A stretch of 64,000 nt of DNA from Aquabacterium lacunae (lineage in GTDB: Bacteria > Pseudomonadota > Gammaproteobacteria > Burkholderiales > Burkholderiaceae_C). The notes under the pieces are model-generated. The model ran no database searches. It saw only the letters and a program-made list of their open reading frames with translations, and was not told the origin of the DNA. Location of the stretch: the NCBI RefSeq assembly GCF_004310865.1, contig NZ_SIXI01000007.1, positions 62,001-126,000 of the forward strand. The letters run 5' to 3'. Below, piece after piece: positions 52,363 through 60,721 of the stretch (its first letter is position 1; each line of letters opens with the position of its first letter). Both the position numbers and the translations under genes were made by a program.

Positions 52363-54240
52363 ATGCCCCACACCCACCACGCCCACCACGCCCACTCGGC
52401 CCACCCTCGCCGCACCCCTTTGGCCCTTGCCACGGCCAGTTTCCTGGGCACCCTGCTGCTGGCCGCCTGCGGCGGCGGCAGTGGCAACGACACGCCTGCC
52501 AGCAGTGGCGACACCGTCTCGGCACGCGAAAGCCGCGCCACCGCCAGCGCAGGCTATTTCGTGCCTGACAACCAATCCCAACTGGTCGTCAACCTGAGCA
52601 ACTGCACCCAGTCCACCCGAACCAACAGTGCCACCACGCCAGTGTCATCGGCCACCCTGACCATCACCGCGACGGGCAATGTGGTGTTCCGTGGGGCCGT
52701 GGGTTCTGCCACCAGTGCCACCGACCTGGCGCAGGTCAGCAGCGCAGAACCCGGAGAGCGCCTGCTCAGCTTCGAGGCCAGCAACCGAGCCAACAACGCG
52801 GGTGTGGACGTGCGCTACGACATGGGCGTATCCAATGAAAACGGCGTGCAGATCGACGCCTACACCACCACCAGCGCAGCAGGCGAGCTGCAGGTCACGG
52901 CGGGTTCGCTGTTCTACGAATGCGCCATCCAAGCCAACGCCTTCAGCCTGCCCGCCAGCCTCACCGCCACCCGCCTCGCACTGTTCACCGCTGGCGCGAC
53001 GAATGCGGTGGCAGACAACCTGACCAGCGAGGTCAGCCTGATCGCCACCAGCACCTCGGCCACCTGGGATGGATCGTTTGGAACGCCCTGGGACGCGCTG
53101 GACGGCAATGACATCCAGTACGCCAGCAACCGACATGCGCGGCTGGACTGGTCAGGCAGCACGGCCACCCTGGCCACCAGCGACCGCCGCAACGGCAGCT
53201 TCACCCCCCGCGCCCTGCCGCCCAGCACACCGGACGCGCGTGAGTACACCGCCAGCTACCAGGAGGTCTACAGCAACGGAGGCCGCTACGCAGGCAACCC
53301 GTTCAGCACCCTCAGCGCCCAGGTTCTGTACCCGACCGACGCAGCAGCGTCCTACAACCTGCGTGTGCGTCGAATCGGCAATGTGATCTACCCGCAAAGG
53401 GTGCTTGGCTCGGTCAACTTCACGTACACCAGCGTGCGCAGCCGGTTGGGCGGCGGTGACCTCAACGGACTGCCCAACGCCTTTTACGCCAGCAGCAACA
53501 CACCCATCACCCTGAGCACTTGTCAGCGGGGCATTCAATCGGTGCAGCGCCGCATCGCGTTCTTGCCGGACCAGCGCATCATCTGGCTGGACGGCCAGAA
53601 CAACGAGCTGGCGCGCTTCACGCCCGATGACAACACGCATCAGCGCCGCGAGTTCTCTCTGCTGGGCGGCAACAACACCACGCTGCGAGCCACGTTCAAG
53701 GTGTACGCCGACGGTGTGGCGGCGGTGCAAGACATGCCCAGCCAACGCCTGGAGATCGGCGCCACACAGGGTCTGATCGAGGTCACGTACCCGGAGGGCA
53801 ATGTCACGGTCACCGACGTGTGCACGGCGCCGGCCCTGCTGCCCCAACCTGAACTGACGCTCAACAGCCGCATCACCTCGGTGCTGGACTTTGGCGGCAA
53901 TGCCAACCTCACCACCAACACCAGCGGCTACACCTGCCCGAACGACAGCGCCAACACCAGCTGGCGCCACCGCATCGGCACCGACGGGCAGTTTGCGACG
54001 GACACCACGTTGCCGGGCAATGCCGCGTCGGGCTTCGTCGGCTGGTCGGGCGGCACCAACTGGATCGGCCAGAGCAATGCGCGTTACGAGGAAAGCTACG
54101 ACGCGCAACCGGGCGCAAGCTCCGGAAGCGCGGGGATGGCCCACCCGGCCACCACCGTGCGCGCCAACTGCGCCAGCGTGCTGCAGATTCAGGGTAGCGC
54201 CAACGCGCCGAGCGGCATGACCCTCGTCAGCGCCCCTTGA
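52363..54240 (+). CDS. Large lipoprotein, natural fusion of parts A and B
   Basis: 625 residues. A His-rich start (MPHTHHAHHAHSAH) precedes the hydrophobic segment and lipobox LLLAACGGG (Cys36). Residues about 55-385 resemble the whole of part A; from about 386 to 600 they resemble part B, so one polypeptide carries both units encoded separately just upstream. Only one lipid anchor remains, which means the B unit has lost its own. The start has no strong ribosome-binding site, so expression may depend on the upstream genes. The end overlaps the convergent YchJ-type gene by 14 bases. Confidence 0.78.
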   Translation: MPHTHHAHHAHSAHPRRTPLALATASFLGTLLLAACGGGSGNDTPASSGDTVSARESRATASAGYFVPDNQSQLVVNLSNCTQSTRTNSATTPVSSATLTITATGNVVFRGAVGSATSATDLAQVSSAEPGERLLSFEASNRANNAGVDVRYDMGVSNENGVQIDAYTTTSAAGELQVTAGSLFYECAIQANAFSLPASLTATRLALFTAGATNAVADNLTSEVSLIATSTSATWDGSFGTPWDALDGNDIQYASNRHARLDWSGSTATLATSDRRNGSFTPRALPPSTPDAREYTASYQEVYSNGGRYAGNPFSTLSAQVLYPTDAAASYNLRVRRIGNVIYPQRVLGSVNFTYTSVRSRLGGGDLNGLPNAFYASSNTPITLSTCQRGIQSVQRRIAFLPDQRIIWLDGQNNELARFTPDDNTHQRREFSLLGGNNTTLRATFKVYADGVAAVQDMPSQRLEIGATQGLIEVTYPEGNVTVTDVCTAPALLPQPELTLNSRITSVLDFGGNANLTTNTSGYTCPNDSANTSWRHRIGTDGQFATDTTLPGNAASGFVGWSGGTNWIGQSNARYEESYDAQPGASSGSAGMAHPATTVRANCASVLQIQGSANAPSGMTLVSAP

Positions 54241-54673
54241 TCGCCCTTGACGGGCTGATGTCACCCGCGCCGGTGTCGGTGCCGGTGAGGGCCGCCGCGT
54301 ATAGCCAGCGCCCCGCTTCGCGCACGAAGCGGCTGCGCTCGGCAATGCGCTGCGCGCGCCCGCCCACCTTGCACCGCGCCACGAACTCCACCCACCCTTC
54401 ATCGGGCCCCAGCAGCCCATGCCCCTTGACCGTCAGGCCCAGCCACTTCAAACCGGGCTCGGGCGGCTCGATCTGCGCCGGTCGGTGGGGCTCGGCCCAA
54501 GTCGCCAGCAGGTAATCGCGGCGATCCAGCACAAAGGCCGTGTAACGCGAGCGCATGAGCGCTTCGGGTGTGGGTGCGGCCAGGTGTTCGGGGCCCGTGT
54601 GGTAGCGGCCACAACAGGCTTGCAGGGTGGCGCCAGAGCCGCAAGGGCAGGCGCGGGTGTCCAGGTCGGTCAT
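54227..54673 (-). CDS. YchJ family protein with SEC-C zinc-binding motif
   Basis: 148 residues. The N-terminus has the SEC-C motif ACPCGSGATLQACCG, a small zinc-binding unit, followed by the YchJ-type domain (LMRSRYTAFVLDRRDYLLATW, about 39-59). The family is widespread in proteobacteria and related to NTF2-like folds; its cellular role is not defined. It is convergent with the fused lipoprotein gene and divergent from the sensor-like gene at 54772. Confidence 0.9.
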   Translation of the reverse strand: MTDLDTRACPCGSGATLQACCGRYHTGPEHLAAPTPEALMRSRYTAFVLDRRDYLLATWAEPHRPAQIEPPEPGLKWLGLTVKGHGLLGPDEGWVEFVARCKVGGRAQRIAERSRFVREAGRWLYAAALTGTDTGAGDISPSRAIKGR

Positions 54674-54771
54674 GTGGGCAAGACAGGGCGCAAGGCCCCC
54701 GGAAACAGCCCCCTATTCTGACGCCTGCACCGGGCGCCAGCGCAGTGCACGGGCCCCTACACTGCAGGCCC

Positions 54772-56376
54772 ATGATCCGTCCCACCCTGCCCCGCCGTCC
54801 GGCTGCCGCCCCCCTGAGCTGGGGCTGGCTGATGCTGCTCGGGCTGGGCGGCTTGCTGGTGGCGGTGGTGGTGCTGACCTCGGCCCTGGCCCTGGCACCC
54901 CGGCCTGACTGGGTGTGGGTGGCCGGCCAGGGGCCCCATGTCGAGACACCGAACGGCCGGCTGCGCATCGCAGCACTGGACGTCGGCGGCAAGCGCCACC
55001 CCACGCACGCCGGATGGCACCCCCCTTCCCTGGACACGCAGCGCACGCCACAGGCCCGGCAGCTGTCGGTCGAGGTGGAGCAGCTGCTCGCCCGCGTGGA
55101 AGGCCGCCCGGACCTGGCCTTCATCGACGACGACGGCGCCCGCTGGCCTTTGCGATGGGAAGCCCAGGGCCTGCCCGGGCTGCCGTGGCAAATGGGACTG
55201 ATGCTGCTGACCGCCCTGATGGTCTGGCAGGTGGCCGTGCGGCACTGGCAGGCCCGCGCTGAGCACCCCCAACACCGCCTACACGGGCTGATCGGCCTGG
55301 CTCTGTCGCTGGACCTGATCGTGCGGGCCTGGCCCCTGGCACGCCCATGGGCCTGGCCGTCCGGCGGGCTGGAGCTGTCGCTGCTGGCCAGCCAGGCCTT
55401 CACCACGGCCTACCTGGGCGGCACCCTGCTGTGGTTCATGCGCTGGTTGAACCCCCGCGTGCCAGGTTGGGCGACCGTGGCATTGCTGGGCGTGGTCGGT
55501 GTGCTCGGGCTCTCTGTCATGCTGCAGCTCAGCCCCAGCTACCACTGGTGGATCTTGACCATGCCACTGGGCACCGTGGGCCTGCTGGTGGGCATCGGCA
55601 CACTGATGGCCTGGGCACGTGCCTCCGAAGACAGCTCCATGCGACAAGGGCTGCGCTGGTTCTTTGCCAGCCTGGCGCTGGCGGCCATCGTGCCTGGCAC
55701 CATCCTGGCCCTGCAGCCCGCCGAACTGGCCGGGGCGGGCTTCGACAACCTGATCCGCTGCGCCGTCGCACTGCCCTATGTGGGCATGATGGCCCTGCTC
55801 GACACCCAGCGTTTGCGCCACCTCGAAGTGCTGTCATGGCGCGCCTGGACGTGGCTGCTGGCGCTGCTGGGCTCGTTCTGCTTCGTGGTCAGCCTGTTGT
55901 GGCTGGGGGGGCCCTGGAGCAGCCCGGTGCTGGTGGCCAGCAGCCTGTCCTTGCCATGGTTCTACCTGCTGGCGCGCAGCTGGCTGATGCCGACAGAACA
56001 GCGCGACCCGGGCGAACGCCTGGAATCATTGCTGCCTGGCCTGCTCGACCTGGGCAAGCTGGGTCGCGGGCCCGACGGGCAGGAGCGGTGGTTGATGGCC
56101 CTGGACCGCGCCTTTCACCCCCGCCACCTGATCGTCGAAGGCCGCGACGAAGGGCCCGAGCGACGTGTGCAGATGGAGCGAGGCGGACGCACCTTGCGCG
56201 TGCCAGCGCTGGGCCAAGGCTGGGTGAGGCTGGAAGGCGCCCAAGGCGGCAGCCGGCTGTTCAACGACCACGACAAGCTGTTGGCCCAGACCCTGTGGCA
56301 GCTGGCCAGTCAAAGCGCCGATTTCGGCAGCGGACGCATGGGGCTGACCGACAGCGAGGGCCGCTTCGTGCCCTGA
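54772..56376 (+). CDS. Sensor-kinase-like membrane protein lacking the kinase core
   Basis: 534 residues from the ATG at 54772. A first helix (about 18-40), a periplasmic segment containing FIDDDGARWPLRWEAQGLPG, then about nine helices to 425 and a cytoplasmic linker mirror the kinase at 46285 (there WIDTDGQRWPIAWQPMGWKG). The linker region LAQTLWQLASQSADF aligns with LAEALWRLTSHGLIT of the kinase, just before its phosphoacceptor helix. Here the protein stops 15-20 residues later, with no HisKA_3 or ATPase motif. The following DNA encodes an opposite-strand gene, so the core has been lost rather than shifted out of frame. Confidence 0.78.
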   Translation: MIRPTLPRRPAAAPLSWGWLMLLGLGGLLVAVVVLTSALALAPRPDWVWVAGQGPHVETPNGRLRIAALDVGGKRHPTHAGWHPPSLDTQRTPQARQLSVEVEQLLARVEGRPDLAFIDDDGARWPLRWEAQGLPGLPWQMGLMLLTALMVWQVAVRHWQARAEHPQHRLHGLIGLALSLDLIVRAWPLARPWAWPSGGLELSLLASQAFTTAYLGGTLLWFMRWLNPRVPGWATVALLGVVGVLGLSVMLQLSPSYHWWILTMPLGTVGLLVGIGTLMAWARASEDSSMRQGLRWFFASLALAAIVPGTILALQPAELAGAGFDNLIRCAVALPYVGMMALLDTQRLRHLEVLSWRAWTWLLALLGSFCFVVSLLWLGGPWSSPVLVASSLSLPWFYLLARSWLMPTEQRDPGERLESLLPGLLDLGKLGRGPDGQERWLMALDRAFHPRHLIVEGRDEGPERRVQMERGGRTLRVPALGQGWVRLEGAQGGSRLFNDHDKLLAQTLWQLASQSADFGSGRMGLTDSEGRFVP

Positions 56377-56390
56377 GGCCCACTGAAGCG

Positions 56391-57392
56391 TCAGGCCCCC
56401 GAACGGCCATGGCGCTGCTCATTGCGCAGCAGTGTGAGGTACACCTCGCACACACCTCGCAAATACACCGCAGTGGGCAGCACCAGGGCCACAGCAAACA
56501 CCACCCCGCCACCAATGGCCGCGGCCGCGGTGTGGGCCACGGCCTCCTTGGGCACAGCCGCCGCGTTGATGGACTGCAGACCGCCGCCAAACAACCCCAC
56601 CATGAGCACCTCGGGAGGCAGGTCGATGCCCAGCATCCACACCGACGCCTCAGCCATGACCCGGCCGCCCAGCATGACGACCAAGCTGGTGCCCGCACCC
56701 ACCAGACCCGTGAGGCCACTGAGCGCCACGGCCATCACCGCGGCCTGCAGCAACTGATGACGGATCAAGCCCAGCAACGTGCGAAAACTCTGCCAGGAGG
56801 ACGCGCCCAGCCACACACTGGGCCCGGTCAGCGGGCCTGCAACAGCCGCACCGGCCACCGCCACCACGCCCACCACGCCCACCGTGAGCGGAACCACCCC
56901 AGCGAACAGCCAGGGCCCCAGCTTGGGCAGACCCGACAGCCACAACAGACCCAACAGCCCCCCGGCCAGCGCAGCCGCCACCAGCACCATGCCGGCCAAA
57001 GCCACGAGCACCCGGTGGGCAATGCCCAGGGCGTCTTCCAGGGCGTCGAACACATCACGCGGTGGGCGGCCGAGTGCCCGGTCCATCATCAGCAGACCCG
57101 CGGCGTTGCTGCCGTAGAAGGCGATGAACAGCCCGACTGCGGCCTGAAACACCGCCCAACTGGTCTCACCTCGCGCCAGCGAAGCACGGGCCGTGGCCAA
57201 CGCCAGCCCGCCGCCTGACAGAGCGCTCAGCAGCACATACAGGGCCCGCCCCTCCCGCACGGCATCGATGCTGGACAACACCCTCGCCAGAGCCTGCCAC
57301 CAGTCGAAACCGCCCCCGTGCCGCACCATGGCGGCACCGCCTTCAGGTGGAAACGGCGGCGAAACGACCGGCGAAAAACGGGATTCGGACAT
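56391..57392 (-). CDS. Hypothetical integral membrane protein
   Basis: 333 residues. After a polar N-terminus of about 45 residues there are roughly six to seven hydrophobic segments, many Gly/Ala/Val-rich. WQALARVLSSIDAVREGRALYVL (in two parts) is the only soluble segment of note. No transporter signature is recognised and no homologous family comes to mind with confidence. It is convergent with the truncated sensor gene (14 bases) and divergent from the RNA-binding protein gene. Confidence 0.7.
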   Translation of the reverse strand: MSESRFSPVVSPPFPPEGGAAMVRHGGGFDWWQALARVLSSIDAVREGRALYVLLSALSGGGLALATARASLARGETSWAVFQAAVGLFIAFYGSNAAGLLMMDRALGRPPRDVFDALEDALGIAHRVLVALAGMVLVAAALAGGLLGLLWLSGLPKLGPWLFAGVVPLTVGVVGVVAVAGAAVAGPLTGPSVWLGASSWQSFRTLLGLIRHQLLQAAVMAVALSGLTGLVGAGTSLVVMLGGRVMAEASVWMLGIDLPPEVLMVGLFGGGLQSINAAAVPKEAVAHTAAAAIGGGVVFAVALVLPTAVYLRGVCEVYLTLLRNEQRHGRSGA

Positions 57393-57628
57393 GGCGGCAA
57401 TTATTGGTGCTCACCCTAATCAAAATTGAGGAAAGATCACAACACCGCGGCTGGGCACTTGACTTTCTGAAACAAAGGGCGGTTGACAGACGCAAAATCC
57501 TCTGGCCCAAAGCGAATCAAACACCTATGATGGCTGCACTGTGTCTGGAAGCGGCGCCGTCGATGGAATGGGTCCCGATAGGTTGGAAGCTCCACATGGA
57601 TTTTTGATTGAGATAGGAGCTCCCCTCC

Positions 57629-58066
57629 ATGAGCAACAACAAGCTTTACGTGGGCAACCTGGCCTACAGCGTGCGTGATCAGGATCTGCAGGACGCCTTC
57701 GGCGCCCACGGCCTGGTTCAATCGGCCAAGGTCATGATGGACCGTGAGACGGGTCGCTCCAAGGGTTTCGGTTTCGTGGAAATGGGCAGCGATGCCGAGG
57801 CACAAGCCGCCATCAACGCCCTGAACGGTCAGCCCCTGTCGGGCCGCTCGATCGTGGTGAACGTCGCCCGCCCGCGCGAAGAGCGTCCGGCCGGCTTCCG
57901 CAGCCCCTACGGCGGTGGCCGTGAAGGTGGCGGCGGCGGTGGTGGCTTCGGTGGCGGCCGTCGCGAAGGCGGCGGTGGCGGCTACGGTGGCGGCCGTCGC
58001 GAAGGCGGCGGCGGTGGCTACGGTGGTGGCCGCCGCGAAGGCGGCGGTGGCTACGGCAACTACTGA
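57629..58066 (+). CDS. Glycine-rich RRM RNA-binding protein
   Basis: 145 residues, with GGAG about 9 bases upstream of the ATG. The single RRM domain (1-83) has the RNP2 motif KLYVGNLAY and the RNP1 motif KGFGFVEM. The C-terminal 55 residues are Gly-rich with Arg-Arg-Glu repeats. Proteins of this type in cyanobacteria and betaproteobacteria are often cold-induced and bind single-stranded RNA. A leader of up to 236 bases precedes it; I see no defined RNA thermometer but cannot exclude one. A strong terminator follows. Confidence 0.92.
   Translation: MSNNKLYVGNLAYSVRDQDLQDAFGAHGLVQSAKVMMDRETGRSKGFGFVEMGSDAEAQAAINALNGQPLSGRSIVVNVARPREERPAGFRSPYGGGREGGGGGGGFGGGRREGGGGGYGGGRREGGGGGYGGGRREGGGGYGNY
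57950..58054 (+). repeat. In-frame tandem repeat in the RNA-binding protein tail
   Basis: Two exact-length 36-base units (57950-57985, 57986-58021) and a 33-base unit (58022-58054) encode GGGRREGGGGGY-type blocks. The length of the tail could change by slippage between strains. Confidence 0.85.
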
Positions 58067-58085
58067 TCAGCCCACGCTGTGAATC

Positions 58086-58111
58086 AAAAGCACCCCGCGG
58101 GGTGCTTTTTT
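58086..58111 (+). terminator. Intrinsic terminator after the RNA-binding protein gene
   Basis: AAAAGCACCCC pairs with GGGGTGCTTTT in a long perfect hairpin ending in T residues, 20 bases after the stop codon. Confidence 0.92.
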
Positions 58112-58210
58112 CATGGCCGAAGCAAACTCTTACAGGCCTCGGTGTCGACGCAGGCAAGCTGGCAGGCGTTGAACACACAGCCGCCTCCCGGTGGCGCAAG
58201 AGGAGTCAAG

Positions 58211-58696
58211 ATGAATGCAAGCACCCTGGCCCGCCGCCTGCTGGCCACCCTGGCCATCGCCAGCCCCCTGTGGCTGGCCGCCCCGGCGCACGCCACCAAT
58301 GTCGGCGTGTCGGTGTCGGTGAACCAGCCCGGCGTCTACGGCCGCATCGAGATCGGCCAGCAGCAGCCCCCGGTCGTCTACCAGCAGCCGGTGGTGATCC
58401 AGCAGCCGGTGTATGGCGCGGTGCAACGCCCCATCTACCTGCGCGTGCCCCCCGGCCACCACAAGCACTGGGCCAAGTACTGCAGTCGCTGGCGCGCCTG
58501 CAACCAGCCGGTGTACTTTGTGCCAGAAGGCTGGGGCGCCAAGGCCCGAGCCTACGACAAGGGTTACCGCGACGGCCGCCGCGACGAGCGCCGTGACGAC
58601 TGGCGAGAAGAACGCCGCGAAGAGTGGCGCGAACACCGCCGCGACCACCGGCATGACCACCACGACGACCACGGCCACGGCCGCGGTCGTCACTGA
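58211..58696 (+). CDS. Small basic secreted protein of unknown function
   Basis: 161 residues from the ATG at 58211, with AGAGGAG 6 bases upstream. A signal peptide ends near AHAT (about 28). The mature protein has VYQQPVVIQQPVY repeats (about 59-71), a segment with two Cys (KYCSRWRACNQPVYFVPEGW), and a very charged Arg/Asp/Glu/His-rich tail. Similar small proteins are common in Burkholderiales without an assigned role. The His-rich end could bind metal (inference). It overlaps the convergent SDR gene by 7 bases. Confidence 0.78.
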   Translation: MNASTLARRLLATLAIASPLWLAAPAHATNVGVSVSVNQPGVYGRIEIGQQQPPVVYQQPVVIQQPVYGAVQRPIYLRVPPGHHKHWAKYCSRWRACNQPVYFVPEGWGAKARAYDKGYRDGRRDERRDDWREERREEWREHRRDHRHDHHDDHGHGRGRH

Positions 58697-59484
58697 GCGG
58701 CAGGGCGGCGCCGCTTCTTGCGGTGCTGCTGCGCGCCGACCACGCGGTCGAACAGCGCCACCGGCATGGCCTTGAGCAGCCGGTACACCACCCCCATGGG
58801 CCAGGGGATCACCACAAATCGGCGCCGGGCCTCGATGGCCCGCACCGCCTTGGCGGCAAAGGCCTCAGGCTGCATCAGGAAGGGCATGGGGTAATCGTTC
58901 TCGGCCGTCAGTGGTGTGGCCACGTAGCCTGGCGTGAGAGTGAGCACTTGCACACCTTTGCCTTGCAGCTCGCCCCGCAAGGTTTCGCACATGGCCACCA
59001 CGGCCGCCTTGCTGCCGCAATAGCCGGCATGCCCGGGCAGGCCGCGGGCGGCCGCCACGCTGGCCACGCCCACCAGCACCCCGCTGCCGCGGAGCACCAT
59101 GGGCGTGATGAAGGGCTGGAAGGTGGCGGCCACGGCCAGCACATTGGTCTCGTACAGATCCCGCAGCACAGGCAGGTCTTCGGCGAGCGACAGGTCCACC
59201 CCGATGCTGATGCCGGCATTGGCCACCACCACATCGGGCAGGCCCTGCCGGTCGATGCAGGCCTGGGCCGCGGCCAGCAACTGCGCGGTGTCGCGCACGT
59301 CGGCCTCGTACACCTGGGCCTGCTCGGTGGTCCAGCCCTGCGCCAGCACCCACTGGCGCAGCACCTCGCCACGCCGGGCCACCAGGGCCACGCGCCAACC
59401 TTGACCGCGCCACTGCCGTGCCAGAGCCTGGCCGATGCCACTCGAAGCGCCTGTGATGAAGACCAGCGGGGTCACCCCGCTCAT
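58690..59484 (-). CDS. Short-chain dehydrogenase/reductase
   Basis: 264 residues. The nucleotide-binding motif TGASSGIGQALA lies at about 11-22, NAG at about 90 and the catalytic YCGSK (Tyr-x-x-x-Lys) at about 155-159, with the Ser of ASVAAA upstream. The length and C-terminal hydrophobic segment (PWPMGVVYRLLKAMP) resemble SDRs that act at the membrane on lipid-type substrates. The gene overlaps the lptC stop by 4 bases and may be translated with it. In most relatives lptA follows lptC instead, so this placement is unusual. Confidence 0.9.
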   Translation of the reverse strand: MSGVTPLVFITGASSGIGQALARQWRGQGWRVALVARRGEVLRQWVLAQGWTTEQAQVYEADVRDTAQLLAAAQACIDRQGLPDVVVANAGISIGVDLSLAEDLPVLRDLYETNVLAVAATFQPFITPMVLRGSGVLVGVASVAAARGLPGHAGYCGSKAAVVAMCETLRGELQGKGVQVLTLTPGYVATPLTAENDYPMPFLMQPEAFAAKAVRAIEARRRFVVIPWPMGVVYRLLKAMPVALFDRVVGAQQHRKKRRRPAAQ

Positions 59485-60131
59485 GGCGACACCCCGGCCT
59501 TGAACTGACCGCTCACACGGCCACCCACCTCGGTGATGCCCGCCCGGGCTTCGTGCCGGAAGCTGCTGCCCCGGACCACGCCCTGGGCGTTGCGCAAGAC
59601 CACCGGCTGGTCGCTGGTGACGATGCGCTGGCGGGTGTCGACATCGATGGCTTCGCTGTGGAAAGTGGACGGGCCACGCCCGGCTGAGCGCCCCTGCGGC
59701 GCCAGGGCCAGCAGTTCGACCTGGGCGTTGCCGCGCAAGTGCACGGCTTCTGTGTCGCCAAAGTAGTCGCCCCGGTCGGCCGTGGCCTGCAGGCGCTGCC
59801 CCTTGGGGTCGAGCGCAAAAAACTCGGGCGCCACGACGGTGAGTTGGTCCCGCTCGGGCACATGGCTCATGGTGTGGCCGCGCAACACGCTCTGGCGCAC
59901 ACCCGCCGCATCCAGGCGCTCGACCTCGGCGCCGCGCATCACGTAGTCGGGCACCGTGCTGCCCGCGGCACGCCGGGCCCCGTCATCGCCCTTGGGCGTG
60001 GCCTGCACCAGCCACCAGGTGTAAGCGGCCAGCGCAGCCACCACCACCAGCGGCAAGGCCCGCTGTGCCGTGCCGTACAGCCGCTGGAACAGGGCCCGAG
60101 GGCTGAGCGAAGCACCCAAGGAGGCACTCAC
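59481..60131 (-). CDS. lptC: Lipopolysaccharide export protein LptC
   Basis: 216 residues with one N-terminal membrane helix (about 26-45) and a periplasmic beta-jellyroll. Typical LptC features are VPDYVMRGAEVERLDAAG (about 61-78), the RGDYFGDTEAVHLRGNAQV segment and IDVDTRQRIVTSDQPV. LptC receives lipopolysaccharide from LptBFG and passes it to LptA. It overlaps kdsC by 4 bases. No lptA or lptB follows it within this window; the next gene is the SDR. Confidence 0.9.
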   Translation of the reverse strand: MSASLGASLSPRALFQRLYGTAQRALPLVVVAALAAYTWWLVQATPKGDDGARRAAGSTVPDYVMRGAEVERLDAAGVRQSVLRGHTMSHVPERDQLTVVAPEFFALDPKGQRLQATADRGDYFGDTEAVHLRGNAQVELLALAPQGRSAGRGPSTFHSEAIDVDTRQRIVTSDQPVVLRNAQGVVRGSSFRHEARAGITEVGGRVSGQFKAGVSP

Positions 60132-60718
60132 CGGCGGGCTCCGTCGGCGTTGGTGTCCAGCGTGGTCAGGTGCCCGTTGAGCAGGCGAGCGTACGCACCC
60201 GTGGCCTGCAGCAGCAGGTCACAGGCCTCACGCGCGGCGCCCTGGCCGCCCTGGGCCTCGGTGGTGTGGTGGGCCACGGCGCGCACTTCGGCGTGCGCAT
60301 TGCGCGGGGCCAGCGCACAACCCGCACGCAGCAGCAGCGGCAGGTCGGGCCAGTCGTCGCCCATGGCAGCCACCTGGTGCCACTGCAGGCCCAGCTCGGC
60401 CAGCAACGGCTCGGCCACGGCCAGCTTGTCGTGGGCACCGAACACGGCATGCTGCAGGCCCAGGTCTTTCAGGCGACGGCGCACGGCCGGAGAATCGCGT
60501 CCCGTGATCACGATGGGCGTGATGCCGCCCTGGGCCAGCAGCTTCAGGCCATGCCCATCCAGGGCGTTGAAAGCCTTGAGCGTTTCACCGGCTTCGCTGA
60601 TGTAGATGGTGGCATCGGTCAGCACCCCATCGACGTCGAAGATGCAGGCGCGGATGCCTTGGGCGGCCTTCAGGCTGGTCTCGGCAAAGCGCAAGGCGGG
60701 GGTCAGGGTGGTGGCCAT
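60128..60718 (-). CDS. kdsC: 3-deoxy-D-manno-octulosonate 8-phosphate phosphatase KdsC
   Basis: 196 residues. The HAD motif FDVDGVLTD has the catalytic pair Asp28 and Asp30. The segments ITGRDSPAVRRRLKDLGL and MGDDWPDLPLL provide the remaining HAD motifs of the KdsC type, a small tetrameric enzyme without a cap domain. It removes phosphate from Kdo-8-phosphate in lipopolysaccharide core synthesis. It lies 3 bases after the kdsD stop and overlaps lptC by 4 bases. Confidence 0.94.
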   Translation of the reverse strand: MATTLTPALRFAETSLKAAQGIRACIFDVDGVLTDATIYISEAGETLKAFNALDGHGLKLLAQGGITPIVITGRDSPAVRRRLKDLGLQHAVFGAHDKLAVAEPLLAELGLQWHQVAAMGDDWPDLPLLLRAGCALAPRNAHAEVRAVAHHTTEAQGGQGAAREACDLLLQATGAYARLLNGHLTTLDTNADGARR

Positions 60719-60721
60719 GGT

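Noticed and set aside
57483-57531. TTGACA with a downstream TATGAT as promoter of the RNA-binding protein gene
   Set aside because: The two hexamers are 37 bases apart, far from the 16-18 bases needed, so they do not form one sigma70 promoter.
57950-58054. Regular repeats as a possible CRISPR array
   Set aside because: The units are contiguous without spacers and encode the Gly-rich tail of an RNA-binding protein in frame.
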